A stretch of DNA of 64,000 nucleotides, taken from assembly GCA_019636475.1 (NCBI GenBank), contig JAHBXN010000005.1:186001-250000 (forward strand). The letters run 5' to 3'. How positions within the stretch are numbered: the stretch's first letter is position 1; every line of letters starts with the position of its first letter. The notes under the pieces were generated by a model, which saw nothing but the letters and a program-made list of their open reading frames with translations, was not told the origin of the DNA and did not search any database. This DNA is from Phycisphaerae bacterium (GTDB lineage: Bacteria > Planctomycetota > Phycisphaerae > UBA1845 > UTPLA1). Positions 1 through 11,059 of this stretch are shown here, in pieces. A program made the position numbers and the translations under genes.

Positions 1-3000
1 TCGACGATGGACGGCTGGGCCACCGGCAATCCGAATCCCGTATGCAATCGGGATGGCATCATCCAGGCCGACGAAGTCTGCGAAGTGCAAAATCCCGCGA
101 ACGCGCCATTGAACGGATCACTGGGTGACGGGGACGGCGAATGGGACTATCCGGAGCCATTCGAAGATTTCCTGCGCATTTACATTCCCGACGCGACAAC
201 GCCTGAAGGCCGGTGGGTCAAGCTGGATCCAAGCTTCAAGAATACCAACGAAGGCGATCCGACCACGGTCGGTTCGCGCCAGTGGGCGGTCGCCTATATC
301 ACCCGAAATTATCCCGGAGACGTGGGTACACCGAACTTCCCGGAAGGAACAACCGGCACCGGCTTCATGGCTCGCTTCGGCAATAACAAGTATGACGGCC
401 CCGATCAATGGACCGAAGTCGGCAACAACAAGCTCCAGATGCAAGGCGGGAATCAGATGTTCCGCGGCCTGGGCAGCGTGCGATCGCCGGAGCCGAGCAC
501 AGGCCCGGGCGCGCTGTACCCCCCGGCATACCCGCGGTGGAATTACAATCTCTGGTGGGAGAACTACTGGGCTGACAAGCACATCAACGCCATGGTCAAC
601 CCGCCGGCCGCGCCGGCCGCTCCCGCCTGGCCGCCGACTCAACCGACAGCTGGTGGCGGTGGTACGCCGAACATTCCGAACATGCGGCCGTTTAATCCCG
701 CGTCCCCCTCGATCGGTCTTCTGCCCAACCCGTTCGATCTTCGGCTTTTTGAGCCGAATTGCGGCGGGACCAACGCCCGCTCCGGCATTCGGTGTGTAGA
801 CGGCGCGCCCAACGAACCGACGATGCGTCCGGATCCGCCGGAGGCAGGCGATCCACCGGTTATCCAGTGCATGGATGCCGCGGCGCAGCCGCCTGGTGCC
901 GAATTCTGCCCGGACGGCGATCCAACCACGCCGGATGCCGAGGAGTGGAATCCGACATACACCGGCAATGAATGCCGAGAGTGCTACAACAACCTGACGC
1001 TGTGCGTTGACCGATTCAGTTTCGGCAACGGTGAAGTGGACCCGCGTGCCTCGGGCGGCGTGGACCTCTTCAACGGCCAAGTACCCGTCTTCCCGGATCG
1101 GCTCGATTCGAACAACGACGGCATCTTCGATTACTATGACGGTCCCGCCGAATTCGACGATTTGCCTTCGTCGATCTATCACGCTCGAAGCATCTCCGGT
1201 GTGGGATACGGTGGCGATCTCGCCTTTGGTGAAGTCACCTCCACCCGCAACAATTCGATCTACGGAGAGGACATCGGCACCGGGAACCCCAGCGGCGCGT
1301 CGACCGGCGGCGACCAGGTCGTTCCGGCATCTGGTCCGCTCGCGTTCGGCATCCACGGCGCCAACGGCTACGACGCAGGCAATCAGGTCACGATCGAGTG
1401 GCTGACGTGGTGCAAGGACGGTCAGGATACGACACCGGTCGACATCCTGAAGCGCGACTTCAATCTTGACGGTCTGCTTGACCAAGGTGAAGTGCGCAAG
1501 GCAGGCACGGAAAACTACGCGATCGATCTGAACCCCGGCTCGCCGAACGACGGCGGTGACGGCAGCGACTATCCGTTCAACCGGACCCGTCTGGTGGAAG
1601 ATACGGTCGAGGCACTGGATCGCAGCGTGGACTGGGACGAAGTAATCATGCAGACTCGCCCCATCTGTGCGGCCCATGAAGGCCTTGCCATTTCCTTCAT
1701 TCCGGACCTTCTCACCGCATCGGAGCCTCGGCCGAATGGAAGCCGAATCAACCTCCTGCCAGGCTTCCGAACCGGCACGGCGGCTGTGAGCCTCGGTCTG
1801 GGCAACGTCGGAAACGGTTTCCCGTCGGTCAACGGCCTGGCATTCAACGCCAATCTCCTGGTCTGGTACGCGACGGATACCGCGACTGACAAACTGCTCG
1901 AGTTGTCGCTTGACGCCGATTTCAACCTGGTTGTCACGGAGATCGGGCCGCTTGGCTTCGACAACGTGGACGGACTCGATTTCGATCCGAACACCAACAC
2001 GCTCTACGGTTCGGACACCACCACCGATCAGCTTCTGAGAATCGACATCGACACGGGCGTTGCGACCGTCATCGGGCCAATCGGATTCACGGATGTACAG
2101 GGCCTGGGGTATGACTCCAATGCGAACATCCTCTACGGTATCGACAACAACGCACGCAAGTTGATCCGAATCAACACGACGACCGGCGCCGGAACGGCCG
2201 TCGGCACGCAGACGACAGGCACGCCGGAAATCAAGGGTCTGGCATTTGATCCGACATCAAACACCTTGTACGGTGTCTCGACGATCGGTAGCGGCGTCCT
2301 GGTTCGCATCAACACGACGACCGGTCGCGCGTCGCTGCTGAACAATACGGTTAATTACCTCCACGGGACCGTCTTCGTTCCGGGCGGCCTCTATCAGGAC
2401 GGACTCGCACCGGGTGGTCGCGGCCTGTTCCAGTTGGCCGCTCCGGGTATGGATGTGCCGATTCAGATCGTCGAGGATGACGATCCGAACACGGCTCCCA
2501 TTTCTCCAATCTTCTTCTCCGATTTTGCCACGGCGCTCGATGCGCGCGGCGAGAACGGCGAATTCGCCGCCACCGAGGATTTCGCGATTGGATTGATGGC
2601 ACACGAGTGGCTGCACGTCTGGGAAGGATATCCCGACTTGTATGACTATGACGTGTACATCAACGGTATCGAGAACCGCCCCGTTGGTTTCTGGGATATC
2701 ATGGCGGGCGGCCTAGTGCACCCGTCGCCGTTCCTCAAGGAATTCGGCGAGGGCATCTGCTCTCTCGGAACGGAACACAAGCCATGGATCAGGGCGACTG
2801 ACGTCACCGAGATTATTGAGCCCTTCCGCGTCAACAACGTGACACTGACGGATTTCGCATTCAATCCTGACGACTCGGTGTTCTACTTCTCAAATCGCAA
2901 CAACCTGGGTGAACGCTTCTATTTCTGGCGGCTGACTCGCTTCCAGTACACCCAACCGCGAATCAACTTCTCTCGATCATTGCCGAGCGACGGTATCATG

Positions 3001-5616
3001 ATCATGCACACCGACTTCGGTCAGAATTTTGGCGGATTCGGCGGCAACCTCGAAGCGTTCCCGCTCCAGCAGCGAATCGGCACGCACTTTGCGTATCAGA
3101 TCGTGCAGGCCGACGGACTTTCACAGCTTGAAAACGGCGTCAATTCCGGCGACGGCGGCGATCCGTTCCCAGGCACCACTGGAAACAGGCGGTGGACCGA
3201 GGACACGACGCCCAATTCTCGCTGGTATGGCCAGATTCGCAGTGGTATCGAGATTCGTGATATCGTCACGAATCCGACCTTCTCAGTTGTTTCGTTCTAC
3301 TGGAGTCCGCGCGTCGTTCCCGAGCTTGAATTCCTCCGGCCACCGGGAGGCAACGTCGTGTCCGGCAACTATCTCATCGGCTACAAGGCGTGGGATAAGG
3401 ACGGCGGCACGCGCATCGAGTTCTACTGGGACAACAACGACGAAGGCTACGAAACCGTGAGCCCCGACGGCACCTCGCGCCTGATCGGCAATCCCGCAAT
3501 CAAGGCGCCGGGCTACGTTGAACAGCAGCACCCCGTTCCGCTGAACCAACTGGCTGACGGTCAGTACTTCTTCTTCGCTCGACTTGTTCCCGGCGAAGGG
3601 CTTGATGGTCGCATCGATCCCGATGTCTCCGCGGTCCGCGCTGATCTTGACAATCGCGGCCGAGGTCATTTCAAGCTCGACCCGACGAACTCGGGCCTCG
3701 CGCAGAATCTGAATCGCGAAGTGCTCGTCAATCTCGAAACGTCGAAGCTCGAAATCTGGACCACGACGTGTCTTGATGACACTGTCGCAGGCGCCGAGGC
3801 ATGGGAAGTCCGAGGCTCGCTGTCCGGCGTCCAGCAGAACATCGCGGTTACCGGCCAGGTCTATACCTCCGATGACGGCGAGGTGACATTCCGAATCCTT
3901 CCGGATGTGCTCACCGGCGTGGCGACCATCAGCGTCAATCCCGCCGGCAAGGTCGAACTGGTCGATCTGAATGCGAACTTCGATGCGACCACGTTCAAGG
4001 CCACGGACCGCGTTCGAGTCACCGTCAACGGCAACACCTCGTTCCCGGTGATTCAATCCGTGCCGGATAATCACACTCTGATTCTCGTATCGAATCCCGG
4101 CATCGGAACCAATATCCCATACCGGATTCACAGCTTCTTCGACGACAACGGCAACAATCCCGATCGCTTCTCATTCATCACGACCGGCAAGACCGCTTAC
4201 AGCAAGCCGATCCAGGTGATCAATGGAACAATCGTGCCGCAGTTGTCGCCCACGATCACGGTCATCTATCCGGATGATGATCCGAACAGCCCGACGTTTA
4301 ATCCGAAACGGCGTGTTCCGCTTCGGGTGACGTTCGATGCGTCCCAGACCCGCGATGAAAACGGCAATCTGAACAACCCGAACATCACCTACCAGTGGGA
4401 ATTCGGCGACGGCGACATTGCGGCAGGCACGCAGGTGCAACACACCTATCTGCTCCAGCAGCCTTGCCCGCAAACCGCAGGCTTCACCGTCAGACTCTCG
4501 GCGGTGAATCCGGGCGCCAGTCCGACCGGAGGCGATATCTCAGGCTCGGCCACGGTACAAGTCTGTGTCGATCCGCCCGATTCTGACGGCGACGACGTAG
4601 ACGACGAGTTGGACAACTGCCCCGCCATTGCCAATCCATCGCAATTGGACAGCGATTCGGACGGGCTTGGCGACGCCTGTGATAATTGTCCGTTCAACGC
4701 CAATCCCAACCAGGAGGACTTCGACGGCGACGGCATCGGCGACATTTGCGATCCAGACTACGATGGCGACGGCCATCCGAACGTGGTCGACAATTGTCCG
4801 CTGATCCCGAATGCAAACCAGCTGGATACCGACGGAGATGGCGTTGGCGACGTCTGCGACAACTGTCCGACCACCTTCAACCCGGATCAGGGCGGAGATT
4901 CGGACGGCGATGGCGTTCCCGATGTGTGCGACAACTGTCCGAGCATTCCTAATCCCAACCAAAGTGATCGAGACGGCGACGGCATCGGTGATGTCTGCGA
5001 CGTCTGCCCGGATCATGTGAGCATACTGAATGAGCCGGATTCCGATGGCGACGGCATCGGCGATGCATGCGACAACTGTCCGAACACGCCGAATTCAAAT
5101 CAGGCCAACGCCGACAGTGATCCCTTTGGCGATGCGTGCGACAATTGCCCGAATGATCCGGGCAAGAAGGAGCCAGGAGTCTGCGGTTGCGGCATTGCGG
5201 ATCAGGATCGGGACGGCGACGGAGAGCCGGACTGCGTGATCTTCGGGCCTCGCCCGCCGGATACGGATGGCGACGGAGTCGACGACACACTGGACGGATG
5301 TCCGTTCGACGCGACCAAGATTGCCCCCGGCATTTGCGGATGCAACATCCCCGACGACGACCGCGACAATGACGGCGTCATCGATTGCATCGACAACTGT
5401 CCGGATAAGGCGAATCCGGGGCAGGAAGACTCCAACGGAAACGGAATCGGCGATGTATGCGATCCGTCATCCGGCGGTGTCAGCCCCGGCCCCGGACCAT
5501 TCCCCGGTTGTGGTGATCAGGCCATGTGCCCCGCCGCTCCGGCCGCCGCGATGATGCCTTTCGCGATGATCGGAATCGCAATGATCCGAACGCGCTACCG
5601 ACGGAAGCGGTCATAA
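1..5616 (+). CDS. Exported M6-like metalloprotease with propeller, PKD and thrombospondin type 3 repeats (5' partial)
   Basis: The frame is open to the left edge, so the true start lies outside and at least 1870 residues are present. Numbering from the ATG at base 7, residues about 590-790 hold short repeats typical of a beta-propeller (phrases like [13 protein letters not shown]). A zinc-protease motif HEWLH follows at about 866-870, then YPDLYDYD and GFWDIMAGG, which match the M6 (immune inhibitor A) pattern HExxHxxGxPDLYD ... WDxMxxG. A PKD-like domain (WEFGDGD) sits near 1460. About ten Asp-rich thrombospondin type 3 repeats (DSDGDGxxDxCDNCP) run through bases 4580-5470 and should bind calcium. 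The C-terminus is a Cys-Gly motif, a hydrophobic stretch and a basic tail, i.e. a sorting or anchor signal. Likely a secreted or cell-surface protease; the substrate cannot be told. A terminator follows. Confidence 0.8.
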   Translation, partial: STMDGWATGNPNPVCNRDGIIQADEVCEVQNPANAPLNGSLGDGDGEWDYPEPFEDFLRIYIPDATTPEGRWVKLDPSFKNTNEGDPTTVGSRQWAVAYITRNYPGDVGTPNFPEGTTGTGFMARFGNNKYDGPDQWTEVGNNKLQMQGGNQMFRGLGSVRSPEPSTGPGALYPPAYPRWNYNLWWENYWADKHINAMVNPPAAPAAPAWPPTQPTAGGGGTPNIPNMRPFNPASPSIGLLPNPFDLRLFEPNCGGTNARSGIRCVDGAPNEPTMRPDPPEAGDPPVIQCMDAAAQPPGAEFCPDGDPTTPDAEEWNPTYTGNECRECYNNLTLCVDRFSFGNGEVDPRASGGVDLFNGQVPVFPDRLDSNNDGIFDYYDGPAEFDDLPSSIYHARSISGVGYGGDLAFGEVTSTRNNSIYGEDIGTGNPSGASTGGDQVVPASGPLAFGIHGANGYDAGNQVTIEWLTWCKDGQDTTPVDILKRDFNLDGLLDQGEVRKAGTENYAIDLNPGSPNDGGDGSDYPFNRTRLVEDTVEALDRSVDWDEVIMQTRPICAAHEGLAISFIPDLLTASEPRPNGSRINLLPGFRTGTAAVSLGLGNVGNGFPSVNGLAFNANLLVWYATDTATDKLLELSLDADFNLVVTEIGPLGFDNVDGLDFDPNTNTLYGSDTTTDQLLRIDIDTGVATVIGPIGFTDVQGLGYDSNANILYGIDNNARKLIRINTTTGAGTAVGTQTTGTPEIKGLAFDPTSNTLYGVSTIGSGVLVRINTTTGRASLLNNTVNYLHGTVFVPGGLYQDGLAPGGRGLFQLAAPGMDVPIQIVEDDDPNTAPISPIFFSDFATALDARGENGEFAATEDFAIGLMAHEWLHVWEGYPDLYDYDVYINGIENRPVGFWDIMAGGLVHPSPFLKEFGEGICSLGTEHKPWIRATDVTEIIEPFRVNNVTLTDFAFNPDDSVFYFSNRNNLGERFYFWRLTRFQYTQPRINFSRSLPSDGIMIMHTDFGQNFGGFGGNLEAFPLQQRIGTHFAYQIVQADGLSQLENGVNSGDGGDPFPGTTGNRRWTEDTTPNSRWYGQIRSGIEIRDIVTNPTFSVVSFYWSPRVVPELEFLRPPGGNVVSGNYLIGYKAWDKDGGTRIEFYWDNNDEGYETVSPDGTSRLIGNPAIKAPGYVEQQHPVPLNQLADGQYFFFARLVPGEGLDGRIDPDVSAVRADLDNRGRGHFKLDPTNSGLAQNLNREVLVNLETSKLEIWTTTCLDDTVAGAEAWEVRGSLSGVQQNIAVTGQVYTSDDGEVTFRILPDVLTGVATISVNPAGKVELVDLNANFDATTFKATDRVRVTVNGNTSFPVIQSVPDNHTLILVSNPGIGTNIPYRIHSFFDDNGNNPDRFSFITTGKTAYSKPIQVINGTIVPQLSPTITVIYPDDDPNSPTFNPKRRVPLRVTFDASQTRDENGNLNNPNITYQWEFGDGDIAAGTQVQHTYLLQQPCPQTAGFTVRLSAVNPGASPTGGDISGSATVQVCVDPPDSDGDDVDDELDNCPAIANPSQLDSDSDGLGDACDNCPFNANPNQEDFDGDGIGDICDPDYDGDGHPNVVDNCPLIPNANQLDTDGDGVGDVCDNCPTTFNPDQGGDSDGDGVPDVCDNCPSIPNPNQSDRDGDGIGDVCDVCPDHVSILNEPDSDGDGIGDACDNCPNTPNSNQANADSDPFGDACDNCPNDPGKKEPGVCGCGIADQDRDGDGEPDCVIFGPRPPDTDGDGVDDTLDGCPFDATKIAPGICGCNIPDDDRDNDGVIDCIDNCPDKANPGQEDSNGNGIGDVCDPSSGGVSPGPGPFPGCGDQAMCPAAPAAAMMPFAMIGIAMIRTRYRRKRS

Positions 5617-5656
5617 GACCTGCCGCACCGGTTGTTCGTGGCAGCAGATCAAATCA

Positions 5657-5697
5657 AAACGCCCTGGTTCGCTCAACGCGTGCCGGGGCGTTTGTTT
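5657..5697 (+). terminator. Rho-independent terminator after the M6-like protease gene
   Basis: The arms AAACGCCC (5657-5664) and GGGCGTTT (5686-5693) are complementary and are followed by TTTGTTT. It lies 40 bases after the stop of the protease gene and before the convergent uvrA-like gene, so it may serve either direction. Confidence 0.65.
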
Positions 5698-5778
5698 GGG
5701 AATCGGGATCGTTCGGTCAGCATGTTTCGAGGGCGGATGCGATTACGCCGCCGGCGATTCGACAGACGGCCCAAATAT

Positions 5779-7797
5779 TCATCTGCTTGACTTGCCTTGG
5801 CGCCGGCGGGGCTTCGAGACCGGTCCGCGACTCTTCACCGGCCTTCGAGAGGCGGGAACCGCGATTGATTCCTCGCCGGAAAGGAATTTGCCTGTGAGTG
5901 ATCGCGGGTTGCCAACGATCGCTTCATACACACCGGATGCGACGACCTCCCCGCCGCGTACGCCGGGGCCCGGTCCGAAATCCACGATGTGATCAGCCGC
6001 TCGCATTGTTTCCTCATCATGCTCAACAACGATCACGGTATTGCCCATGTCGCGAAGCCGGATGAGACTTTCGAGCAGTTTCCGATTGTCTCGCGGATGC
6101 AGCCCGATCGACGGTTCATCGAGGACATAGAGCACGCCGGTCAAGCCGGATCCGATCTGACCAGCCAGGCGGATGCGCTGCAACTCGCCTCCGCTCAGCG
6201 ACGGCGCAGTTCGATCGAGAGCGAGATAATGCAACCCCACGTTGAGCAGGAACTCCAATCGGGTGCGCACCTCCTTGAGCACGTCCTCCGCGATGAGAGC
6301 TTGAACCGGCGTCAGTGAAAGCCGGTTCAATGCCCCGTATGCTTCCGCCACCGACATGGCACACAATTCGACCATGTTCGGCCCCGCGGCGGGTTTCGCC
6401 GCTTTCTCGCTTGCCGCCGACGAAACCGCCAGACGCACACCGACCGCCTGCGGATTGAGCCGGCTACCGTTACAGGCGGTGCATGGGCCGCGGCGCATGA
6501 ATTTCTCATAATAATCGCGAATGAAGGTTGCCTTCGCCTTGCGGTGCTTCTCCCGCAGCTCCGCGATGACGCCGCCGAAGGTGTCGCCGTGCTTCCACGA
6601 TCCGCCCGACCAACGCCATTCGAAGGTGATATGCCGATCACCCGTGCCGTAAAGCAGCGCGTCGCGCGCCTTCCTGGGCAGATCCTTCCACGGCGTCTTC
6701 AGATCGAACCCGATCGCTCGAGCGACTCCCTCGTAAATATGTCGACGCCATTTCCCCGGAGGCGATTTCATGGGGGCGATGCACGGCGTCAAAAAGTTCA
6801 GCGACGGATCCGGAACGAGCAACTCCGGATCGAAATCAAACATCTCACCCAATCCGTCGCAGGTCATGCACATTCCGGCCGGCGAATTAAAGGAGAAAAG
6901 CTGCGGGGTCGGCGGCTCAAACGAAATGCCACAATGGATGCACGCATACTTCGACGAATAGACTCGCTCGTCGCCACGACCGGCCGCTTCCGGCCCACGG
7001 TCAGCGTCGAGCGGCGCACGGCGGCTTGATCCGGCACCCCGTGAATCCGGCGGAGGCGCATCCATGGCTGCCACGATCAGCGTACCCTTCCCAACGCGGA
7101 TTGCGGTTGCAATGGCCTCGCTCAGGCGCGATCGCGACTCGGCCCTCAGTGCCAATCGATCGATGACAACCTCGATGTCGTGGCGCTGGTTCTTCTCGAG
7201 CGAGAGCTGATCGGTCAATGAGACGACTTCCCCGTCCACTCGCGCCCGTATAAATCCGGCTCGGACCAGGTCGTCGAATAAGTCGCGAAACTCACCCTTC
7301 TGCCCGCGCGCCACTGGAGCCAGCAGCATGATTCGACGGCCGGCCTCCGAATCGGCCCCGCCGAAATAGGCATAGATGCTGCCGATGATCTGCTCCACTG
7401 TCTGCGCGCTAATCGGTCGCCCGCAATCGGTGCAGTGCTGAACACCGATACGCGCATAGAGCACGCGGAGAAAATCGTGGATTGCCGTCACGGTTCCGAC
7501 GGTTGATCGCGGATTCCAACCGGTGGTTTTCTGCTGAATGGCAATCGATGGCGACAGCCCGGTGATCAGATCGCAATCCGGTTTCTGCAACTGCCCCATG
7601 AACTGGCGGGCATAGCTCGATAGCGATTCAATGTATCGGCGCTGGCCTTCGGCATAGAGTGTGTCAAACGCCAGCGAGCTTTTGCCGCTGCCCGAGACGC
7701 CGGTAAAGCAGATGAGCGCGTTGCGCGGAAGCGAGAGCGACACGCTCTTCAGATTGTGCTCGCGCGCCCCCTTGATCTCGATCGTTTCGGGTTCCAT
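5779..7797 (-). CDS. Half-size UvrA: a single ABC-I type module
   Basis: Encodes 672 residues; UvrA is normally about 940 with two ATPase modules. Only the first (type I) module is present: Walker A GVSGSGKSS at about 34-42, the SSYARQFMGQ segment, CTDCGRPI, a Cys-rich insertion (CIHCG ... CMTCDGLGE), zinc motif CTACNGSR, signature LSGGELQRIRLAGQ, Walker B LYVLDEPSIGLHPRDN and H-loop VVEHDEE. After the H-loop it ends with a short basic tail, so module II is absent. The start is MEPETIEIKGAREHN, where homology begins; the frame extends 30 residues upstream without family similarity. UvrA recognises DNA damage in nucleotide excision repair. A type I module alone would have to pair with another UvrA chain, plausibly the 1727-residue protein at 43523-48706, which starts with an unpaired type II module. 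Confidence 0.85.
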   Translation of the reverse strand: MEPETIEIKGAREHNLKSVSLSLPRNALICFTGVSGSGKSSLAFDTLYAEGQRRYIESLSSYARQFMGQLQKPDCDLITGLSPSIAIQQKTTGWNPRSTVGTVTAIHDFLRVLYARIGVQHCTDCGRPISAQTVEQIIGSIYAYFGGADSEAGRRIMLLAPVARGQKGEFRDLFDDLVRAGFIRARVDGEVVSLTDQLSLEKNQRHDIEVVIDRLALRAESRSRLSEAIATAIRVGKGTLIVAAMDAPPPDSRGAGSSRRAPLDADRGPEAAGRGDERVYSSKYACIHCGISFEPPTPQLFSFNSPAGMCMTCDGLGEMFDFDPELLVPDPSLNFLTPCIAPMKSPPGKWRRHIYEGVARAIGFDLKTPWKDLPRKARDALLYGTGDRHITFEWRWSGGSWKHGDTFGGVIAELREKHRKAKATFIRDYYEKFMRRGPCTACNGSRLNPQAVGVRLAVSSAASEKAAKPAAGPNMVELCAMSVAEAYGALNRLSLTPVQALIAEDVLKEVRTRLEFLLNVGLHYLALDRTAPSLSGGELQRIRLAGQIGSGLTGVLYVLDEPSIGLHPRDNRKLLESLIRLRDMGNTVIVVEHDEETMRAADHIVDFGPGPGVRGGEVVASGVYEAIVGNPRSLTGKFLSGEESIAVPASRRPVKSRGPVSKPRRRQGKSSR

Positions 7798-7943
7798 CGT
7801 GCGGACACATCCCCTCGCGCCGCGAGAGCGTGCATACGCAAAGCGGCCGATGCCGATGGAAGTGTACCCGGGGATCGAAACTCGCAAAAGTCAGGAACGC
7901 GGTATGGCCGGCGTGCGACGAGTCATTGAAACCGACACCGCGG

Positions 7944-8534
7944 TTACTCTTCGCCTTGAAGGGAGAATTCGTCGCCGCCAGTGGACGATGAATCGCCCGG
8001 CTCCATCACGGCGACGAACTTCTCCGCCAGCCGCTGATAGGCCGTCACGATATCGTTGCAGATCAGATCGACGCGCTTTCGCATTTCGCGACGATCCTTG
8101 ACAAGCCGCGACGACAGCCGCCGCAGACGTTTTGTCCGGATGAGTTCCTGCCGCCCCATGTGACGCTGCCGCACGATTCGGCGCACCGAATCCACCAGGT
8201 AGCCGTAATCAATCGGCGTCGCGAGTACGTCGGCGGCGCCGCTTCGCAGGGCCTGAACCAACCGATCGGCCGCGAGTTCATCGTCGATCAGTACGACAGG
8301 CGCGTCGATCCGGCCCGCTTCCGGGTCAAGCAGTTCGACCCCGTTGCCGTCCGGAAGTTCTGACATCGCAATCACGACGTCATAATCGCCGGAGTCAGCC
8401 GCTTCGCGGGCTTCCTCAATTGAACCGACGTGTGCGAAGTCGGCATCGATGTTCATGATCAGATTGGAGATGAGTTCGGCGGTGTCCGGTCCATCCTCCG
8501 CCAATACCAGAATACGCGTGTCCTTGCGTGTCAT
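7944..8534 (-). CDS. Receiver-like protein lacking the phospho-acceptor Asp, with C-terminal helical tail
   Basis: Encodes 196 residues. Residues about 6-125 follow the CheY receiver plan (ILVLAEDGPD at beta1, DYDVVIAMSELPDGNG at beta3/alpha3), but the position of the phosphorylated Asp is Met (VVIAMSELP where VLLDxxLP is usual). The K of the usual KP motif is also missing (ATPIDYG). The last 70 residues are a basic, heptad-like helix and an acidic end, probably a coiled coil. Start MTRKDTRILV is supported by GAAGGA upstream. It precedes a histidine kinase on the same strand, so it may be a phosphorylation-independent output or scaffold for that pathway. The exact role is unknown. Confidence 0.65.
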   Translation of the reverse strand: MTRKDTRILVLAEDGPDTAELISNLIMNIDADFAHVGSIEEAREAADSGDYDVVIAMSELPDGNGVELLDPEAGRIDAPVVLIDDELAADRLVQALRSGAADVLATPIDYGYLVDSVRRIVRQRHMGRQELIRTKRLRRLSSRLVKDRREMRKRVDLICNDIVTAYQRLAEKFVAVMEPGDSSSTGGDEFSLQGEE

Positions 8535-8729
8535 AGCTTGAGCTTCCTTCTCAAACGCTCCGTTGTGACATCCTGTCAAATCGACTGTTCGCGTCGAGAC
8601 AAACCCCGTACATTGCGCGGTCACCCGGCGATTGCTCGCCGGTTCGTCTGCCGCAGCCGCAACCCTCACTATTGACTTTCTTGAAACCCCCGCGGCATCC
8701 TGCTGCCGAGCAATGCCACATATGTGACA

Positions 8730-11009
8730 TTACTGATCGACGCAGGCCCGGAATCGCAACTCCACGATCGTCCCTTTGCCTGGCTCGCTATCGAGACGGA
8801 TGCGGCCTCCGCCCTGCTGCAACCAGCGTCGCACCCGGGCCAACCCCAATCCGCGCCCGCGGCCGGCCGGGCGGACGGAGAAGAACGGTTCCATCGCTCG
8901 ATCAAGCACGTCCGTCGTCATGCCCCGACCGTTATCGATCAGGTGCATCACGACTTCATCTTCGGACGAATCCGTCGCGTCCTTGATGGACAAACGACGG
9001 CTCGTGGGATCAGTGGCCTCGATGGCGTTCTTCAGAAGCTCGCGAAAAATCCCCCTGAGGTGATCCGCGTCGAAGTGAATGAACCGTGTATCGGACGAGA
9101 TGTCCACCCGAATCTGGCCTTCTTCCAATAATCCGGCACTCGCCAATTCTGCGACAACCTGATCGACGCACGAGCGCATATCGATTCGGTCCGGCTTTGG
9201 TGTCGCCGACCGCGCGAATTCCATCAGCTCGGTCACGATCCCGCTGCAGGCATGCGACTGACGAGCGATAATCTCCAACGATTCTCGGACATCCGGCCGA
9301 TCTTCGCGGCGCAGGAGCCCCTGGGCACGACCCGAAATGACCGCAAGCGGATTGTTCAATTCGTGCGCTGCCCCCGCGGCAAAGCTCACGATCGCTTCCA
9401 GATTCCTCGCCGCGACCAGTTCGCTTTCGACCGTGCCGAGCCTGCGGTTCACCTCGGCCAGTTCATCGCTGAGCCGGACCGCGGCGGCTCGCGACTGGGC
9501 CTGCTCGACGGCCAATCCAATTGCGCCGCTCAGAGACTCCAACTCGTTGACTTCAACCCGAAGCGCGCCGATTTCCGCGGAAGACGCTGTGAAAAGCGCG
9601 CCGGCCACCCACCGGCGCTCCCGGACTATCGGAAAAAGCCAGACTGGACCGGTTCCGATCATCGAACGGGAGCGCTCCGCCAGACGAAGAACCGTCCCCA
9701 CCGGCGGCGCCAGCCAGACGCCGGCCGAGCTTAATTCGACCGCCGCCGCCAGATCGGCATGGGCGACCCGAAGCACCTCGGTGCATTCTTCCAATCCCGA
9801 CTGGATTCGAGCGCCTGCCGACGCCCATTCAATCCAGCGGCCGTCCTCGCTCAGTGCAAAAACATACGCGGATTGTCGATCCAGCACATCGCGCAGCGCG
9901 GCAGCACCGACGCCGCAGACATCCGATACGCGGGATTTCGGCGTCACATTGCGGCTGAGCCGGCCCACTGCCGAGAAATAGACGCGCTCTCGCTCCAGCC
10001 GACGGCGCTGTTCGCCGAGTTCGGCGTTTGCCGCGGCAAGCTCTTCGTTCGTCTGCATCAGGGCGTGCAAATAGACGGCGCGTGTGTTAAGCGATTCCTC
10101 GCCGATCCATGCCGCACGCTCCGCGATTTCGTCCACAAGAGACTCCGCGATTTCCGCGAGAGCCGACTCGGAAAGGCCCAGTCGCGACCCCAGTGTCCGC
10201 GAACTGATGGCAACCTGATAATTGCCTGAATAGCCGATTCGCTGTTCTCTTGCGATGGTATCCGCCAGCTGAACGATCTGGACGTGCCCCTTCGCGGCAA
10301 TCGAGGCCGGCAAGCCTTCCGGGTGTTGATGATGGAGCCAGATGCACTCGGCCAACGGCGCCGGCAGATTCCACTTGTCCGCCAGGCGATGTCCGACCAC
10401 TGCATGATCCACCCCGAGCAAGGCCCGCTCCACGTCCGCAATATCAGCCCGCTCGCGATCCGCCTGTCGCACGATGCGCTCAAACGCCTTTGGCATCGCG
10501 GTCTCAATGGCGATCTTGCCGATATCGTGCAATAGACCGCCGACAAACGCCTCTTCCGAATGCCAGAGGTTTGGCAGTTTCATCGCGATCCGTCGCGCCG
10601 CGCAGGCCGCGGCCAGGCAGTGCTTCCAGAATTCGGATCGGTCGAATGCCGGCGCTTCCTCGGGCTGCGTCCCGGCACGATCCGGGCCGGAGCCGAACGC
10701 ATCCATTACCTTGAGCGTCAGCGTTATCTGACGGATCGCCTTGAAACCCAGCATCTTGACGGCCGTGTCGATCGTCACGGACTTCGCGCGGAACCCGTGT
10801 TCGGCTTTGCCGACGATGGACAGCACGCGAGCCGTCAATGCCGGATCGGCGCTGACAAGCTCGATAATCTGCCGTGCATGGGTGTTGGAATCGTCCGCCA
10901 ACGCGAGAATGCGCGCAGCGATCGGAGCCAGCGGCGGCAGGGCGTCGAGCTGCGCCAGCACCAACTCAGCTTTGCGAGCATCCGAGCTGTCGACGGCCAT
11001 CGACGTCAT
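8730..11009 (-). CDS. HDOD-GAF histidine kinase
   Basis: Encodes 759 residues. Residues 15-300 are an HDOD/HD-like domain (LPPLAPIAARIL, then LLHDIGKIAIE at about 159-169, and a second cluster VDHAVVGHRLADKW). A coiled coil follows at about 315-345, then a GAF-like sensor at about 350-505. The phospho-transfer helix is AAGAAHELNNPLAVISG, with His549 as expected acceptor, and the HATPase domain shows the N box ELLKNAIEA, G1 DNGRGM, F box EPFFSVRP and G2 GRGLGLARV. All kinase boxes are intact. No membrane segment is seen, so the sensor is probably cytoplasmic. It lies 50 bases downstream of a MerR-HTH/receiver regulator on the same strand, its most likely partner. Confidence 0.88.
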   Translation of the reverse strand: MTSMAVDSSDARKAELVLAQLDALPPLAPIAARILALADDSNTHARQIIELVSADPALTARVLSIVGKAEHGFRAKSVTIDTAVKMLGFKAIRQITLTLKVMDAFGSGPDRAGTQPEEAPAFDRSEFWKHCLAAACAARRIAMKLPNLWHSEEAFVGGLLHDIGKIAIETAMPKAFERIVRQADRERADIADVERALLGVDHAVVGHRLADKWNLPAPLAECIWLHHQHPEGLPASIAAKGHVQIVQLADTIAREQRIGYSGNYQVAISSRTLGSRLGLSESALAEIAESLVDEIAERAAWIGEESLNTRAVYLHALMQTNEELAAANAELGEQRRRLERERVYFSAVGRLSRNVTPKSRVSDVCGVGAAALRDVLDRQSAYVFALSEDGRWIEWASAGARIQSGLEECTEVLRVAHADLAAAVELSSAGVWLAPPVGTVLRLAERSRSMIGTGPVWLFPIVRERRWVAGALFTASSAEIGALRVEVNELESLSGAIGLAVEQAQSRAAAVRLSDELAEVNRRLGTVESELVAARNLEAIVSFAAGAAHELNNPLAVISGRAQGLLRREDRPDVRESLEIIARQSHACSGIVTELMEFARSATPKPDRIDMRSCVDQVVAELASAGLLEEGQIRVDISSDTRFIHFDADHLRGIFRELLKNAIEATDPTSRRLSIKDATDSSEDEVVMHLIDNGRGMTTDVLDRAMEPFFSVRPAGRGRGLGLARVRRWLQQGGGRIRLDSEPGKGTIVELRFRACVDQ

Positions 11010-11059
11010 GGCGAACCAGGATCCCCCTCATCGTCGGCCGGGGCTCCGACCAACCTCGG

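Noticed and set aside
118-1677. 519-residue frame on the minus strand opposite the M6-like protease
   Set aside because: The plus frame encodes recognisable domains throughout; the opposite frame is Arg/Val-rich with no family motif.
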